Shown here: positions 11,178 to 18,798 of the stretch, piece after piece | How positions within the stretch are numbered: the first letter of the stretch is position 1 | Layout of the letters: every line of letters starts with the position of its first letter | Assembly: GCA_001603025.1 (NCBI GenBank) | Contig: LVAP01000093.1 | Coordinates: 1 to 46,070 of the forward strand | DNA: 46,070 nt | Direction of reading: 5' to 3' | Source: Clostridiales bacterium Firm_10 | GTDB lineage: Bacteria; Bacillota; Clostridia; Christensenellales; Aristaeellaceae | Position numbers and translations under genes: made by a program | The notes under the pieces: model-generated | What the model was told of the DNA's origin: nothing | Databases searched by the model: none | Seen by the model: the letters and a program-made list of their open reading frames with translations, nothing else

Positions 11178-11891
11178 TTGCAGTTTCCCGAAACGCCCGT
11201 TCCGGAGCAGGAGGGTAACACGCTGCTTTACGACGCAGAATACAAAGAAATGCTGAACGCCTACGGAAAGGTGCAGTATCTTTACGAGGCGGGTATCGAT
11301 TTCGTGAGGAGCCGCCTTGAGGCGCTCAACAATGAGTTCCGCGTGCGGCACAGCCATAACCCGATTCACCATATTCAAACGCGCGTCAAAACCCCGCAGT
11401 CCATCAGCCGGAAGCTGAAGAAATCCGGCATTCCGGTATCCATGACCAACGCCAAGAAAAACCTGCGCGACATCGCCGGCGTGCGCGTGGTCTGCTGCTA
11501 TGTGGAGGATATATTCACCGTGGCGCAGCTGCTCACCAGCCAGGATGACGTGCAGCTCATCGAGGAAAAAAACTACATCAAGCATCCCAAGGAGAACGGC
11601 TACCGCAGCCTGCACCTGGTGGTGGACGTGCCCGTGTATCTGTCGGCCGGCAAAGTGTATATTCCGGTGGAGGTGCAGATCCGCACCGTGGCGATGGACT
11701 TCTGGGCCAGCCTGGAACATAACCTGCGCTACAAGGCGGAGGAGGAAGTGCCGCCCTTTATCGTGAATGAGCTGAAGAAGTGCGCCGATATCATCACCGA
11801 AACAGACGCCCGCATGGAGCAGATTTTTCACGCCATGTCGCTGCTGCGCGACCGCGCGCCGGAGGATGTCGCGCCGCGGGATGACGACTGA
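11178..11891 (+). CDS. relQ: Small alarmone synthetase, RelQ/YjbM-like (p)ppGpp synthetase
   Basis: 237 residues, with a RelA/SpoT synthetase domain and no hydrolase, TGS or ACT domain, as in small alarmone synthetases. Key segments are HIQTRVKTPQSISRKLKK (ATP-binding region), DIAGVRVVCCYVEDI (Mg2+-binding Asp), HPKENGYRSLHLVV (GTP-binding loop) and VEVQIRTVAMDFWASLEHNL (catalytic Glu and following helix). It transfers pyrophosphate from ATP to GDP or GTP, and in Firmicutes RelQ enzymes respond to envelope or nutrient stress. The start is TTG at 11178, with AAAGGAGG (11162-11169) 8 bases upstream. The C-terminal tail DRAPEDVAPRDDD is acidic. A lipoprotein gene follows after 50 bases. Confidence 0.9.
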   Translation: MQFPETPVPEQEGNTLLYDAEYKEMLNAYGKVQYLYEAGIDFVRSRLEALNNEFRVRHSHNPIHHIQTRVKTPQSISRKLKKSGIPVSMTNAKKNLRDIAGVRVVCCYVEDIFTVAQLLTSQDDVQLIEEKNYIKHPKENGYRSLHLVVDVPVYLSAGKVYIPVEVQIRTVAMDFWASLEHNLRYKAEEEVPPFIVNELKKCADIITETDARMEQIFHAMSLLRDRAPEDVAPRDDD

Positions 11892-11941
11892 ATGCCAAAG
11901 GCCGTGAACCGGAATGCGGTGCGGGACAGGAGGGAAGAACC

Positions 11942-13471
11942 GTGAGGCGGAGGATTCTGGCGCTGCTGGCAATCGTGGCGCTGCTGGCCGGCTGCGTCGG
12001 CGCGCAGGCGGATGAAACGGCCTCTCTGAAGGCGCTCTCCGCGTTCCGCACGTTCTGTACGGACGCGGCGGGGCGCTACACAATCCTCCAGGACGGCGAC
12101 ACCGTCGTGCTGGAGCTGCTGCCGGCGTTCGGGCGGTTGTTCGCCTCCGTCGCCTATTATGCGGAGGGCGACTGCCTTTACAGCTACTATGCCGCCGAAC
12201 TGACGCCAGGCGACCTGACGAAGCCGGAAAACCGCGCGGACTGCGCGCCTGATTCCTTTGCGCTGACGGTGCGCTCCTGGTCGAACATGTCCATGGCCGG
12301 ACAATTCTGGCCGGGCGGGATGCGGCAGCGCTTCACGCTGACCGGAAATGGCCTGGCGCTCAGCAGCGCGGAAGGCGATGGCGACGCGCTGATTTCCCGG
12401 GATGACGCGCTGCTTTCCCGCAACGACGGCGCGCCGAGTGTGCTGATCTATGGCGCGGAGAGTGCGGAGATGATCTGCCGCCCGGGCGAGCGCGCGGCTG
12501 TGCCGGAGGCGCTGGCAGGCGATTGGAGCGTTGCCTGGCGCGAAGGCGGCGTGGACTGGCTCGCGGGCGTTTCCTTCGAGCCGGACGGCATCATGACTCT
12601 GCTGCTGGATGGGGAAGATGGACAGCCTCCCCGCCTGCTTCGGGGTGGCTATGCGCTCATTCCGGCAGAAGAAGGCGCGTATGAGCTCTGCTGCCTGCTG
12701 GCGGGGCCGGGAACCGGCACGATGCCCTTCGAGGGGCGCGCCTGGCTGGCAGCCGACGCGGATGAGATGATCGTGAGCGCGATCGCCGGCGAGGACTGCC
12801 CGCTCCTGCCGGAGGGCGAGGAACGGGTGGCTTATGGCCGCGGCGCACAGCCGCTGAAGCTGGCGTGGATGACGCTTGCGGATCAGCGAGACGGCGAAAA
12901 GTTTATGGATGTGCGCGCGGTCGACCCCTTCGACGGATCGGAAGAGTACCTTACCGTGATGAAAGACGGCGGCACCCTGTTCGGCTGGTCCTCGGACATG
13001 CAGGAGAAAGACAGGCTGCTGACGGGACGGCTGATCCAGGCCGGCGTTCCGATGCCGGTGCTGTATCGCGCGCGATGGGGCACCGTCGACACGCTCCTGC
13101 TGCTGGGCGACATCGCCGAAGACACGCGGCTGCTGATGATGCGCGCTCCGTACTTTGCAGCGCTGGGCGACTACCGCGAGCAGGTGGCGGACGGAAGCCG
13201 CAGGGGCAGCGAGGCCAGCGTTTACTTCGACGAGGCGGGCGAGCCGATGCTGCGCCTGGCAAACACGACGGACTATGAGGTGCAGCGGGAGATGACGGCG
13301 CGCATCACGCGGCGCGTCGGCAGCGTGTACACCGCTGAGGACGAGGCGGGGAACGTGGTGACGTTCGCGGTGAGGCCGTATGGCTGGCTGTCGATCATTG
13401 AGCAGCGCCTGACATTCGCGACGCACGGTTTTCCGGGCTTCGGGGAGGAATTCTGCCGGTGCGGGGAATAA
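11942..13471 (+). CDS. Uncharacterised lipoprotein
   Basis: 509 residues with a type-II signal sequence: RRRILALLAIVALLAGC with lipobox LAGC and Cys18 as the probable lipidated residue. The start is GTG at 11942, preceded by AGGAGGG. The remaining roughly 490 residues are rich in Asp/Glu, Ala, Leu and aromatic residues, with no membrane segment, and look like a series of beta-rich extracellular domains; I recognise no family. It lies 50 bases after relQ with no promoter visible between them and may be co-transcribed. Substrate binding or envelope sensing are possible but unsupported. Confidence 0.75.
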   Translation: MRRRILALLAIVALLAGCVGAQADETASLKALSAFRTFCTDAAGRYTILQDGDTVVLELLPAFGRLFASVAYYAEGDCLYSYYAAELTPGDLTKPENRADCAPDSFALTVRSWSNMSMAGQFWPGGMRQRFTLTGNGLALSSAEGDGDALISRDDALLSRNDGAPSVLIYGAESAEMICRPGERAAVPEALAGDWSVAWREGGVDWLAGVSFEPDGIMTLLLDGEDGQPPRLLRGGYALIPAEEGAYELCCLLAGPGTGTMPFEGRAWLAADADEMIVSAIAGEDCPLLPEGEERVAYGRGAQPLKLAWMTLADQRDGEKFMDVRAVDPFDGSEEYLTVMKDGGTLFGWSSDMQEKDRLLTGRLIQAGVPMPVLYRARWGTVDTLLLLGDIAEDTRLLMMRAPYFAALGDYREQVADGSRRGSEASVYFDEAGEPMLRLANTTDYEVQREMTARITRRVGSVYTAEDEAGNVVTFAVRPYGWLSIIEQRLTFATHGFPGFGEEFCRCGE

Positions 13472-13497
13472 AACGGCACGCCGCCTTCAAAAAAATA

Positions 13498-13526
13498 GTG
13501 ACAGGCTACCCATAATCTGTTATAAT
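13498..13526 (+). promoter_or_regulatory. sigma-A promoter for the zinc-ribbon protein gene
   Basis: GTGACA (13498-13503, five of six match TTGACA), a 17-base spacer and TATAAT (13521-13526). Confidence 0.7.
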
Positions 13527-13578
13527 AATCAGGATGAAGCACTGTGCATGTGCCATATTGACAGGGGAGGGAATATGA

Positions 13579-14502
13579 ATGGGACTTTTTGGAAAACTGT
13601 TTGACAAAAAGGCGTGTTCGATTTGCGGCGGAGAGATAGGCTTGCTGGGCAATCGCAAGCTGGAAGACGGCAACCTGTGCAAAGAGTGCGCAAAGAAGCT
13701 GTCTCCGTTCATGACTGACCGGCGCGAATCCACCGTGGAGGAGATCCGCCAGCACCTGGCTTATCGCGAGCAGAACGCGCGCGTGCTGCCCACCGTGCAT
13801 CCCACGCGCGTGTTCGGACACAACACCAAGGTGTATGTCGATGAGAACGCGCAGAAGTTCTTTGTGACCAGCCGTTCCAACTGGCAGGCCGAGAATCCCG
13901 ACGTGATCAATGTTTCGCAGGTGATCGACTGCCGCGTGGACGTGAAGGAAAACCGCAATGAGCTCTACCATAACGACCGCGATGGCAAGCGCGTGCCCTT
14001 CAACCCGCCGCGCTATAAGTATGAGTACGCCTTCTGGGTGGAGCTGCACATCGACTCTCCGTATTTCAACGAGATCCGCTTCGAGCTGACCGACGTGCGG
14101 CCTGACAGCCCCCTCACCGAGACTTACCGCGCGTTCGAGCAGGAAGCCTATGAACTCCAGTGCGCGCTGAATCCCGCCATGGCTCCTCAGCCGCAGGCCG
14201 TTCCGAATGTCGCCGCGGCCGTCGCCAGCGCCGTGAACATGGCCGCCGGCATCATGTCCAAGGCGGGCAGCGCGGTGGGCAACGCCGTGAACGCCGCCGC
14301 GAATGCCGTACCCGTGGAGCCGGCCGAGTGGACATGCCAGTGCGGCACGGTGAACAAGGGCAAGTTCTGCGCCAACTGCGGCGCGAAGAAGCCGGTGACC
14401 TTCCGCTGCGACAAGTGCGGCTGGGTGCCCGCCGATCCCACCAACCTGCCGAAGTTCTGCCCGCAGTGCGGTGACCCCTTCAACGATAAGGATATCGGCT
14501 GA
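13579..14502 (+). CDS. DUF4428-type zinc-ribbon protein with C-terminal double zinc ribbon
   Basis: 307 residues in three parts. The N-terminal zinc ribbon (about 12-40) has CSICGGEIG and [10 protein letters not shown], the DUF4428 pattern. A central mixed domain (about 65-190) may be a PH-like or filament-binding fold. An Ala-rich linker (about 205-250) follows. Two C-terminal zinc ribbons have cysteine pairs CQCG...CANCG and CDKCG...CPQCG. Such ribbons commonly adorn cytoplasmic proteins of unknown role in Clostridia. GGGGAGG (13564-13570) is 8 bases before the ATG. It is monocistronic, between its own promoter and terminator. The function is unknown. Confidence 0.8.
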   Translation: MGLFGKLFDKKACSICGGEIGLLGNRKLEDGNLCKECAKKLSPFMTDRRESTVEEIRQHLAYREQNARVLPTVHPTRVFGHNTKVYVDENAQKFFVTSRSNWQAENPDVINVSQVIDCRVDVKENRNELYHNDRDGKRVPFNPPRYKYEYAFWVELHIDSPYFNEIRFELTDVRPDSPLTETYRAFEQEAYELQCALNPAMAPQPQAVPNVAAAVASAVNMAAGIMSKAGSAVGNAVNAAANAVPVEPAEWTCQCGTVNKGKFCANCGAKKPVTFRCDKCGWVPADPTNLPKFCPQCGDPFNDKDIG

Positions 14503-14513
14503 CACAGCCGAAC

Positions 14514-14543
14514 AAAACCCCCGGACAGCTGTCCGGGGGTTTT
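14514..14543. terminator. Bidirectional terminator between convergent genes
   Basis: A perfect 30-base palindrome: AAAACCCCCGGACAG followed by its reverse complement. It has A's on the left and T's on the right, so it can end the zinc-ribbon gene on the + strand and greA on the - strand. Confidence 0.9.
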
Positions 14544-14564
14544 CATATGTCTTTGGCAGAAGAT

Positions 14565-15068
14565 TCAGAAGCGGTTGATTGGCACACTGCCGTCGTCCGA
14601 GCCCTTTTCGATGGTGCGGATCTCCACCTCATAGCTGGAGCCGTCATCCACGCGCACGCTGACGCGCTCGCCGGCCCTGCGGCCCATGAGCGCCTTGCCC
14701 AGCGGCGATTCCCGGCTGATGAGTCCGTTCAGCACGTTCTGGCGGAGCGTGGTGACCAGCTGAATCCACTCGGTTTCCTCGTCGCCCTCGGAGAGGATTT
14801 CCACCCGGTCGTACAGCCCGACGACATCCGCGGCGCTTTTGTCGGAGATGAGGCGGGCGGTGTTGATCATGCGCTGCAGATAACGGATGCGGCTGTTGCA
14901 CTTGCCCAGCTCGCGCTTGGCGGTTTTGTATTCAAAGTTTTCGCTCAGGTCGCCCATGGCCCGGGCAGCCTGCAGGTCTTCCATCAGCTTCGGCCGCACG
15001 ACGGATAGCCGATAGTCGATTTCCTCCTGCATCTTTTTCAGGTCGCCTCGCGTGAGTTCATTGTACAT
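14565..15068 (-). CDS. greA: Transcription elongation factor GreA/GreB family
   Basis: 167 residues. An N-terminal coiled-coil hairpin (about 1-78) carries the acidic tip GDLSENFEY, whose Asp and Glu reach the RNA polymerase active site and stimulate cleavage of backtracked RNA. A C-terminal FKBP-like domain (about 83-160) contains ISRESPLGKALMGRRAGE, typical of the family. It is the third gene after hisS and aspS, 7 bases after aspS, and probably shares their T-box-controlled transcript. The ribosome site is weak (AAGAAGTG), suggesting coupling to aspS. Confidence 0.9.
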   Translation of the reverse strand: MYNELTRGDLKKMQEEIDYRLSVVRPKLMEDLQAARAMGDLSENFEYKTAKRELGKCNSRIRYLQRMINTARLISDKSAADVVGLYDRVEILSEGDEETEWIQLVTTLRQNVLNGLISRESPLGKALMGRRAGERVSVRVDDGSSYEVEIRTIEKGSDDGSVPINRF

Positions 15069-15075
15069 GGCGCGG

Positions 15076-16839
15076 TCACTTCTTTTCCTCGACGATGGCG
15101 ATGTGCACGTCGCTGAGCTGTTTCGGCTCGACGGCGGAGGGCGCGCCCATCATGAGGTCCTGCGCGTTCTTGTTCATCGGGAAGGGGATGATCTCGCGGA
15201 TCGACTCCTCGCCGGCGATGAGCATGACCATGCGGTCCACGCCGGGGGCGATACCCGCGTGCGGCGGCGCGCCATAGCAGAAGGCGTTATACATGGCGGG
15301 GAACTTGGCCTTCACATCGGCTTCGCCCAGGCCCACCAGTTCGAAGGCCTTGATCATGATTTCGGGATCGTGGTTGCGGACGGCGCCGGAGCTCAGCTCC
15401 ACGCCGTTGCACACCAGGTCATATTGCCAGGCGTAGATGTCCAAGGGATCTTTCCCGGTCAGCGCCTGCAGGCCGCCCTGGGGCATGGAGAAGGGGTTGT
15501 GGCAGAACTCCAGCTCGCCGGATTCCTCGCCGATTTCGTACATCGGGAAATCCACGATCCAGCAGAATTCGTATTTCTCTTTATCCATATAGGCGTCGAC
15601 CTGGGCGCCCAGCAGCTTGCGAATGACGCCCGCGGTCTTCTGCGCGGCGGTCTTCTTTCCCGCGGCCAGGAACACGGCACAGCCCGGCTGGAGGGAGAGC
15701 GCCTCGGTGACGGCGGCGTTTTTCTCCGCCAGGAATTTCGCGATGCCGCCGGCGAAGGAGCCGTCCTCGTTCACCTTGAACCAGTAGGCCTTGTTGGCGG
15801 TGGCGGTCTCCACATCCTTGCACAGCGCGTCGATGAATTTGCGGGTCTTGTCGAAGGCCGGCGCGACCACGGCCTTCACCACGCTGCCCTCGAAGGGCTC
15901 GAAGCCGGTTCCCTGGCAGAGGTCGGTCAGGTCGTCCACCGTGAGGCTGATGCGCAGGTCAGGCTTGTCGGAGCCGTACTTGTCCATGGCGTCGTTGTAA
16001 GCGATGCGGCGGAAGGGCGCGGAGGAAGCCCGGTCATACTTGCCGTATTTGGCGAAGATGGGCGGCAGCACGTCTTCCAGCACGGCGAACACATCCTCCT
16101 GGGAGGCAAACGCCATCTCCATATCCAGCTGGTAGAACTCGCCGGGAGAGCGGTCGGCGCGGGCATCCTCGTCGCGGAAGCAGGGGGCGATCTGGAAATA
16201 GCGGTCGAAGCCGGAGGTCATGAGCAGCTGCTTGAACTGCTGCGGAGCCTGGGGCAGCGCATAGAATTTGCCCGGATGCAGGCGGGAAGGCACGAGGTAA
16301 TCGCGGGCGCCTTCGGGCGAAGAGCTGGTGAGAATGGGGGTGGTGATTTCGAGGAAGCCGTGGTCGGTCATCGAGCGGCGCAGCTCGGCCACGATCTGGC
16401 TGCGCATGACGATCTTGCTCTTGACCTCGGGATTGCGCAGGTCGAGATAGCGATAGCGCAGGCGGGTGTTTTCATCCGCCTCGCGGGAACGGTTGATCTC
16501 GAAGGGCAGCTCGTTGTAGATGCAGCGGCCGAGCACCTCGATGCTCTCCGGCACGATCTCAATGTCACCGGTCGGGAGCTTCGGGTTCTTGCTGGAACGC
16601 TCGCGCACAGTGCCGGTCACGGAGATGGTGGACTCGCAGTTGAGCCCCTTCACCAGCGCCATCAGCGCGTCGTTGTTCTCAATGACCGCCTGCGTGGTGC
16701 CGTAGAAATCGCGCACGATGACGAAGGCCAGCGTCGCGCCGACCTCGCGCACGTTTTCCATCCAGCCGACGATGGTCACTTTTTCGCCGACGTTGGCGAG
16801 CCGCAGCTCGCCGCAGGTATGGGTGCGGGACTGAAACAT
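15076..16839 (-). CDS. aspS: Aspartyl-tRNA synthetase
   Basis: 587 residues, normal for the bacterial class II enzyme. The N-terminal OB-fold anticodon-binding domain (about 1-110, THTCGELRLANVGEKVTIVGW) is followed by catalytic motif 2 (CFRDEDARADRSPGEFYQLD), a GAD insertion domain (about 290-410), and motif 3 (GIAPGVDRMVMLIAGEESIR). It charges tRNA-Asp (possibly also tRNA-Asn in species using transamidation). AGGAGG lies about 10 bases before the ATG. It follows hisS by 49 bases. Confidence 0.97.
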   Translation of the reverse strand: MFQSRTHTCGELRLANVGEKVTIVGWMENVREVGATLAFVIVRDFYGTTQAVIENNDALMALVKGLNCESTISVTGTVRERSSKNPKLPTGDIEIVPESIEVLGRCIYNELPFEINRSREADENTRLRYRYLDLRNPEVKSKIVMRSQIVAELRRSMTDHGFLEITTPILTSSSPEGARDYLVPSRLHPGKFYALPQAPQQFKQLLMTSGFDRYFQIAPCFRDEDARADRSPGEFYQLDMEMAFASQEDVFAVLEDVLPPIFAKYGKYDRASSAPFRRIAYNDAMDKYGSDKPDLRISLTVDDLTDLCQGTGFEPFEGSVVKAVVAPAFDKTRKFIDALCKDVETATANKAYWFKVNEDGSFAGGIAKFLAEKNAAVTEALSLQPGCAVFLAAGKKTAAQKTAGVIRKLLGAQVDAYMDKEKYEFCWIVDFPMYEIGEESGELEFCHNPFSMPQGGLQALTGKDPLDIYAWQYDLVCNGVELSSGAVRNHDPEIMIKAFELVGLGEADVKAKFPAMYNAFCYGAPPHAGIAPGVDRMVMLIAGEESIREIIPFPMNKNAQDLMMGAPSAVEPKQLSDVHIAIVEEKK

Positions 16840-16888
16840 GGGGATTCGCCTCCTGACTTGAAATGTCGATTACCCGTATCTCTGAGGT

Positions 16889-18139
16889 CTATCTTTTAAT
16901 CTCGTTGATCAGCGCCCCGCGGGAGACTTCCTTCTCCTCGCTGGCGTCCATATCGCGCAGCCTCACCACACCGCGCGCCAGTTCGTCCCCCGCGAGGGTG
17001 ACGACGTATTTGGCGTTTGCCTTGCCGGCGAACTTGAACTGCGCCTTGAGCGAGCGCGCCGCGTGGTCCAGGTCTGCCCGGAGGCCGGCCGCGCGCAGCT
17101 CGCGCACCAGCTTTACGCCTTCCAGGCGCGCATCTTCGCCCAGCGTACACACGAACACGTCGTACAGCGCGGGAGCTTCCGGCGCGGTGCCGCGGGCATC
17201 CTGCACCATGATCATGCGCTCCACGCCCATGCCCCAGCCGATGCCACAGGTATCCGGGCCGCCCAGCTCCTCCACCAGGCCATCATAACGGCCGCCGCCG
17301 CACACGGTCAGCGGGCCGTTGTCCGTGTCGGTGATGATCTCGAATACGGTCTTGGTGTAATAATCCAGCCCGCGGACGATACGCGCGTCGATCTCGTAAG
17401 GAATATCCAGTGCGCGCAGGTAGCTCTGCAGCTTTTCAAAGTGGTCGCGGCAGTCGTCGCACAGGCTGTCCAGCATGGCAGGCGCATCGGTGAGCTTGGC
17501 GGCGTCCTCTTTGCAGTCCAGGATGCGCATGGGATTGCGGACGAAGCGGTCGCGGCAGGTTTCGCAGAGGGAAGGCAGCCTGGGCTCCAGGTAGGCCTTC
17601 AGCTTCTCATGATAGGCCGCGCGGCAGGTCGGACAGCCGATGGAATTGACAGCCAGGCGCAGTCCGTCGATGCCGTTGGCCCGGAGCACGTCCATGGCCA
17701 GGGCGATGACCTCGGCGTCCACGCTGGCGTCTTTCGCGCCGAATACCTCCACGCCGTTCTGGTGGAACTGGCGCAGGCGGCCGTTCTGAGGCTTTTCATA
17801 GCGGAAGGCAGGGCAGGAAACGTAGAACATTTTGCAGGGCAGGGGCTCGGCAAACAGGTGGTGTTCGATGAACGCCCGCGCCGCGCCGGCCGTGCCCTCG
17901 GGCTTCAGCGTGATGGAGCGGTTGCCCTTGTCGTTGAAGGTATACATTTCTTTCTGGACGACGTCGGTGGTATCGCCGACGCCGCGCTGAAACAGCTCGG
18001 TGTGCTCGAACATGGGCGTGCGAATCTCGCGGTAACCGGCCAGCGCGGCAATGCGGCGCATGCTGTCCTCGATGCGCTGCCAGCGGTAGCTGTCTTGGGG
18101 CAGCACGTCCTGGGTGCCCTTGGGGGCCTGGGTTAGCAT
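16889..18139 (-). CDS. hisS: Histidyl-tRNA synthetase
   Basis: 416 residues. Class II motif 1 region, motif 2 with FRYEKPQNGRLRQFHQNGVE, the His-specific GLDYYTKTVFEI, and motif 3 GIGWGMGVERM are all present, followed by the C-terminal anticodon-binding domain (about 325-416). The ATG at 18139 is preferred because GAAGGAG (18151-18157) lies 11 bases upstream; the in-frame GTG at 18151 overlaps that site. It is the first gene after a T-box leader, followed by aspS and greA. Confidence 0.96.
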   Translation of the reverse strand: MLTQAPKGTQDVLPQDSYRWQRIEDSMRRIAALAGYREIRTPMFEHTELFQRGVGDTTDVVQKEMYTFNDKGNRSITLKPEGTAGAARAFIEHHLFAEPLPCKMFYVSCPAFRYEKPQNGRLRQFHQNGVEVFGAKDASVDAEVIALAMDVLRANGIDGLRLAVNSIGCPTCRAAYHEKLKAYLEPRLPSLCETCRDRFVRNPMRILDCKEDAAKLTDAPAMLDSLCDDCRDHFEKLQSYLRALDIPYEIDARIVRGLDYYTKTVFEIITDTDNGPLTVCGGGRYDGLVEELGGPDTCGIGWGMGVERMIMVQDARGTAPEAPALYDVFVCTLGEDARLEGVKLVRELRAAGLRADLDHAARSLKAQFKFAGKANAKYVVTLAGDELARGVVRLRDMDASEEKEVSRGALINEIKR

Positions 18140-18180
18140 AAAGTCATTCACTCCTTCTGCGGCGGCGCGGTATAAATATC

Positions 18181-18211
18181 GGCCTTCCGTCCGACGTAGG
18201 GACGAAAAGCC
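18181..18211 (-). terminator. T-box terminator hairpin, poor U-run
   Basis: On the - strand GGCTTTTCGTCC pairs with GGACGGAAGGCC (12 pairs including two G-U) around a 7-base loop. It overlaps the 3' half of the antiterminator, as expected of the competing terminator. The tail is GATATTTAT rather than a run of U's. Confidence 0.65.
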
Positions 18212-18396
18212 GTTCGTGGTGCCACCCTGCTTGATGCTCTCAGCACTGTATCGCGTGCGACGCGCCGCCCATGCGGGCGGAGGCTCGGGGAGCGTCGTTC
18301 GGCCGGTTCCGCTGAGCCGCTCACAGCGAACGCGGCTCTCTCTGGACAGCGGAAGAGGCAGCCTACTCTTTCCCTTCGGCGCCTGAATATAAGACT
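18181..18396 (-). promoter_or_regulatory. T-box riboswitch leader of hisS-aspS-greA, probable Asp specifier
   Basis: Read on the - strand, the leader has the stem I start AAGGGAAAGAGTAGGC, the AGAGAGC distal element, and the T-box core AGGGTGGCACCACG (18215-18228), whose AGGG/ACGAA pairs with TTCGTCCCT as the antiterminator. Uncharged tRNA binding to the specifier and to the T-box bulge favours the antiterminator and allows readthrough. In this leader class the specifier triplet is followed by a purine and then CTCC-GAG. Here the triplet before G-CTCCCCGAG is GAC (18296-18294), an Asp codon. The T-box call is firm; the specifier call is moderate. Confidence 0.9.
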
Positions 18397-18402
18397 GTAG
18401 CT

Positions 18403-18431
18403 ATTATATAATGGAGGAAGGCGGTTGTCAA
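18403..18431 (-). promoter_or_regulatory. sigma-A promoter of hisS-aspS-greA
   Basis: On the - strand, TTGACA (18431-18426), a 17-base spacer and TATAAT (18408-18403): a full-consensus promoter just before the T-box leader. Confidence 0.9.
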
Positions 18432-18533
18432 GGGCGCCTGAGGTAAAATCGGGGCGCCGCGCAATCCTTTCCGGGAAAGCCGCCGCATTTGATACTGGAG
18501 TGATAATGATATGTAAAATGTGGCAGGGCCCCC

Positions 18534-18562
18534 TTGCGCGGTCCCTGAAAGTAGATTATACT
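18534..18562 (+). promoter_or_regulatory. sigma-A promoter of leader peptide and ABC exporter
   Basis: TTGCGC (18534-18539), a 17-base spacer and TATACT (18557-18562). It is divergent from the hisS promoter. Transcription would start near 18569, about 34 bases before the leader ORF. Confidence 0.7.
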
Positions 18563-18602
18563 GTCTGACGTGAGGTATTTCAGCAGAAAGGAGGCTTCGG
18601 AT

Positions 18603-18707
18603 ATGTTCGCAGTGGTTTATCCGTTCGATACGTACGCAGTGACTCATTTCGCAGACAAAATGGATATCCGAGGGCTCCGCATGCTTTACCTGGCGTCCGT
18701 CTGTTGA
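18603..18707 (+). CDS. 34-residue leader peptide upstream of ABC exporter
   Basis: A short ORF with a near-perfect ribosome site (AAAGGAGG, ending 8 bases before the ATG at 18603). The peptide begins MFAVVYPFDTYAVTHF and ends LYLASVC. It lies between the promoter and an intrinsic terminator placed before the first exporter gene, the arrangement of translation-dependent attenuators. Codons near its 3' end (ATCCGAGG, 18666-18673) can pair with the left arm of the terminator, so a stalled ribosome could change the RNA fold. BmrB, ahead of the bmrCD multidrug exporter in Bacillus subtilis, is the known parallel in layout; no sequence relationship is claimed. Confidence 0.7.
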   Translation: MFAVVYPFDTYAVTHFADKMDIRGLRMLYLASVC

Positions 18708-18731
18708 CGCGCGCAAAGGCGGCAGTATTCA

Positions 18732-18767
18732 GGGCCATCGGATGAGAATATCCGGTGGCCCTTTTGT
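18732..18767 (+). terminator. Attenuator terminator before the ABC exporter genes
   Basis: GGGCCATCGGAT (18732-18743) pairs with ATCCGGTGGCCC (18750-18761), 12 pairs with one wobble and a 6-base loop, followed by TTTTGT. It lies 24 bases after the leader stop and 31 before the first exporter gene, so readthrough is needed for expression. Confidence 0.85.
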
Positions 18768-18798
18768 ATAAATCGTTTCAGACAGGGAGTGAAAAAAC

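Noticed and set aside
15052..16899. A 615-codon + strand frame opposite aspS, and similar long frames opposite hisS (17063-18136), the exporter genes (20544-22757, - strand), the helicase (25980-27866) and thiI/nifS (39741-41549).
   Set aside because: All mirror conserved genes in the same codon register, lack ribosome sites and show low-complexity composition.
18255..18257. CAC triplet in the T-box leader as a His specifier.
   Set aside because: It is not followed by the purine-CTCC-GAG context that marks the specifier loop in this leader class; GAC at 18294-18296 is.
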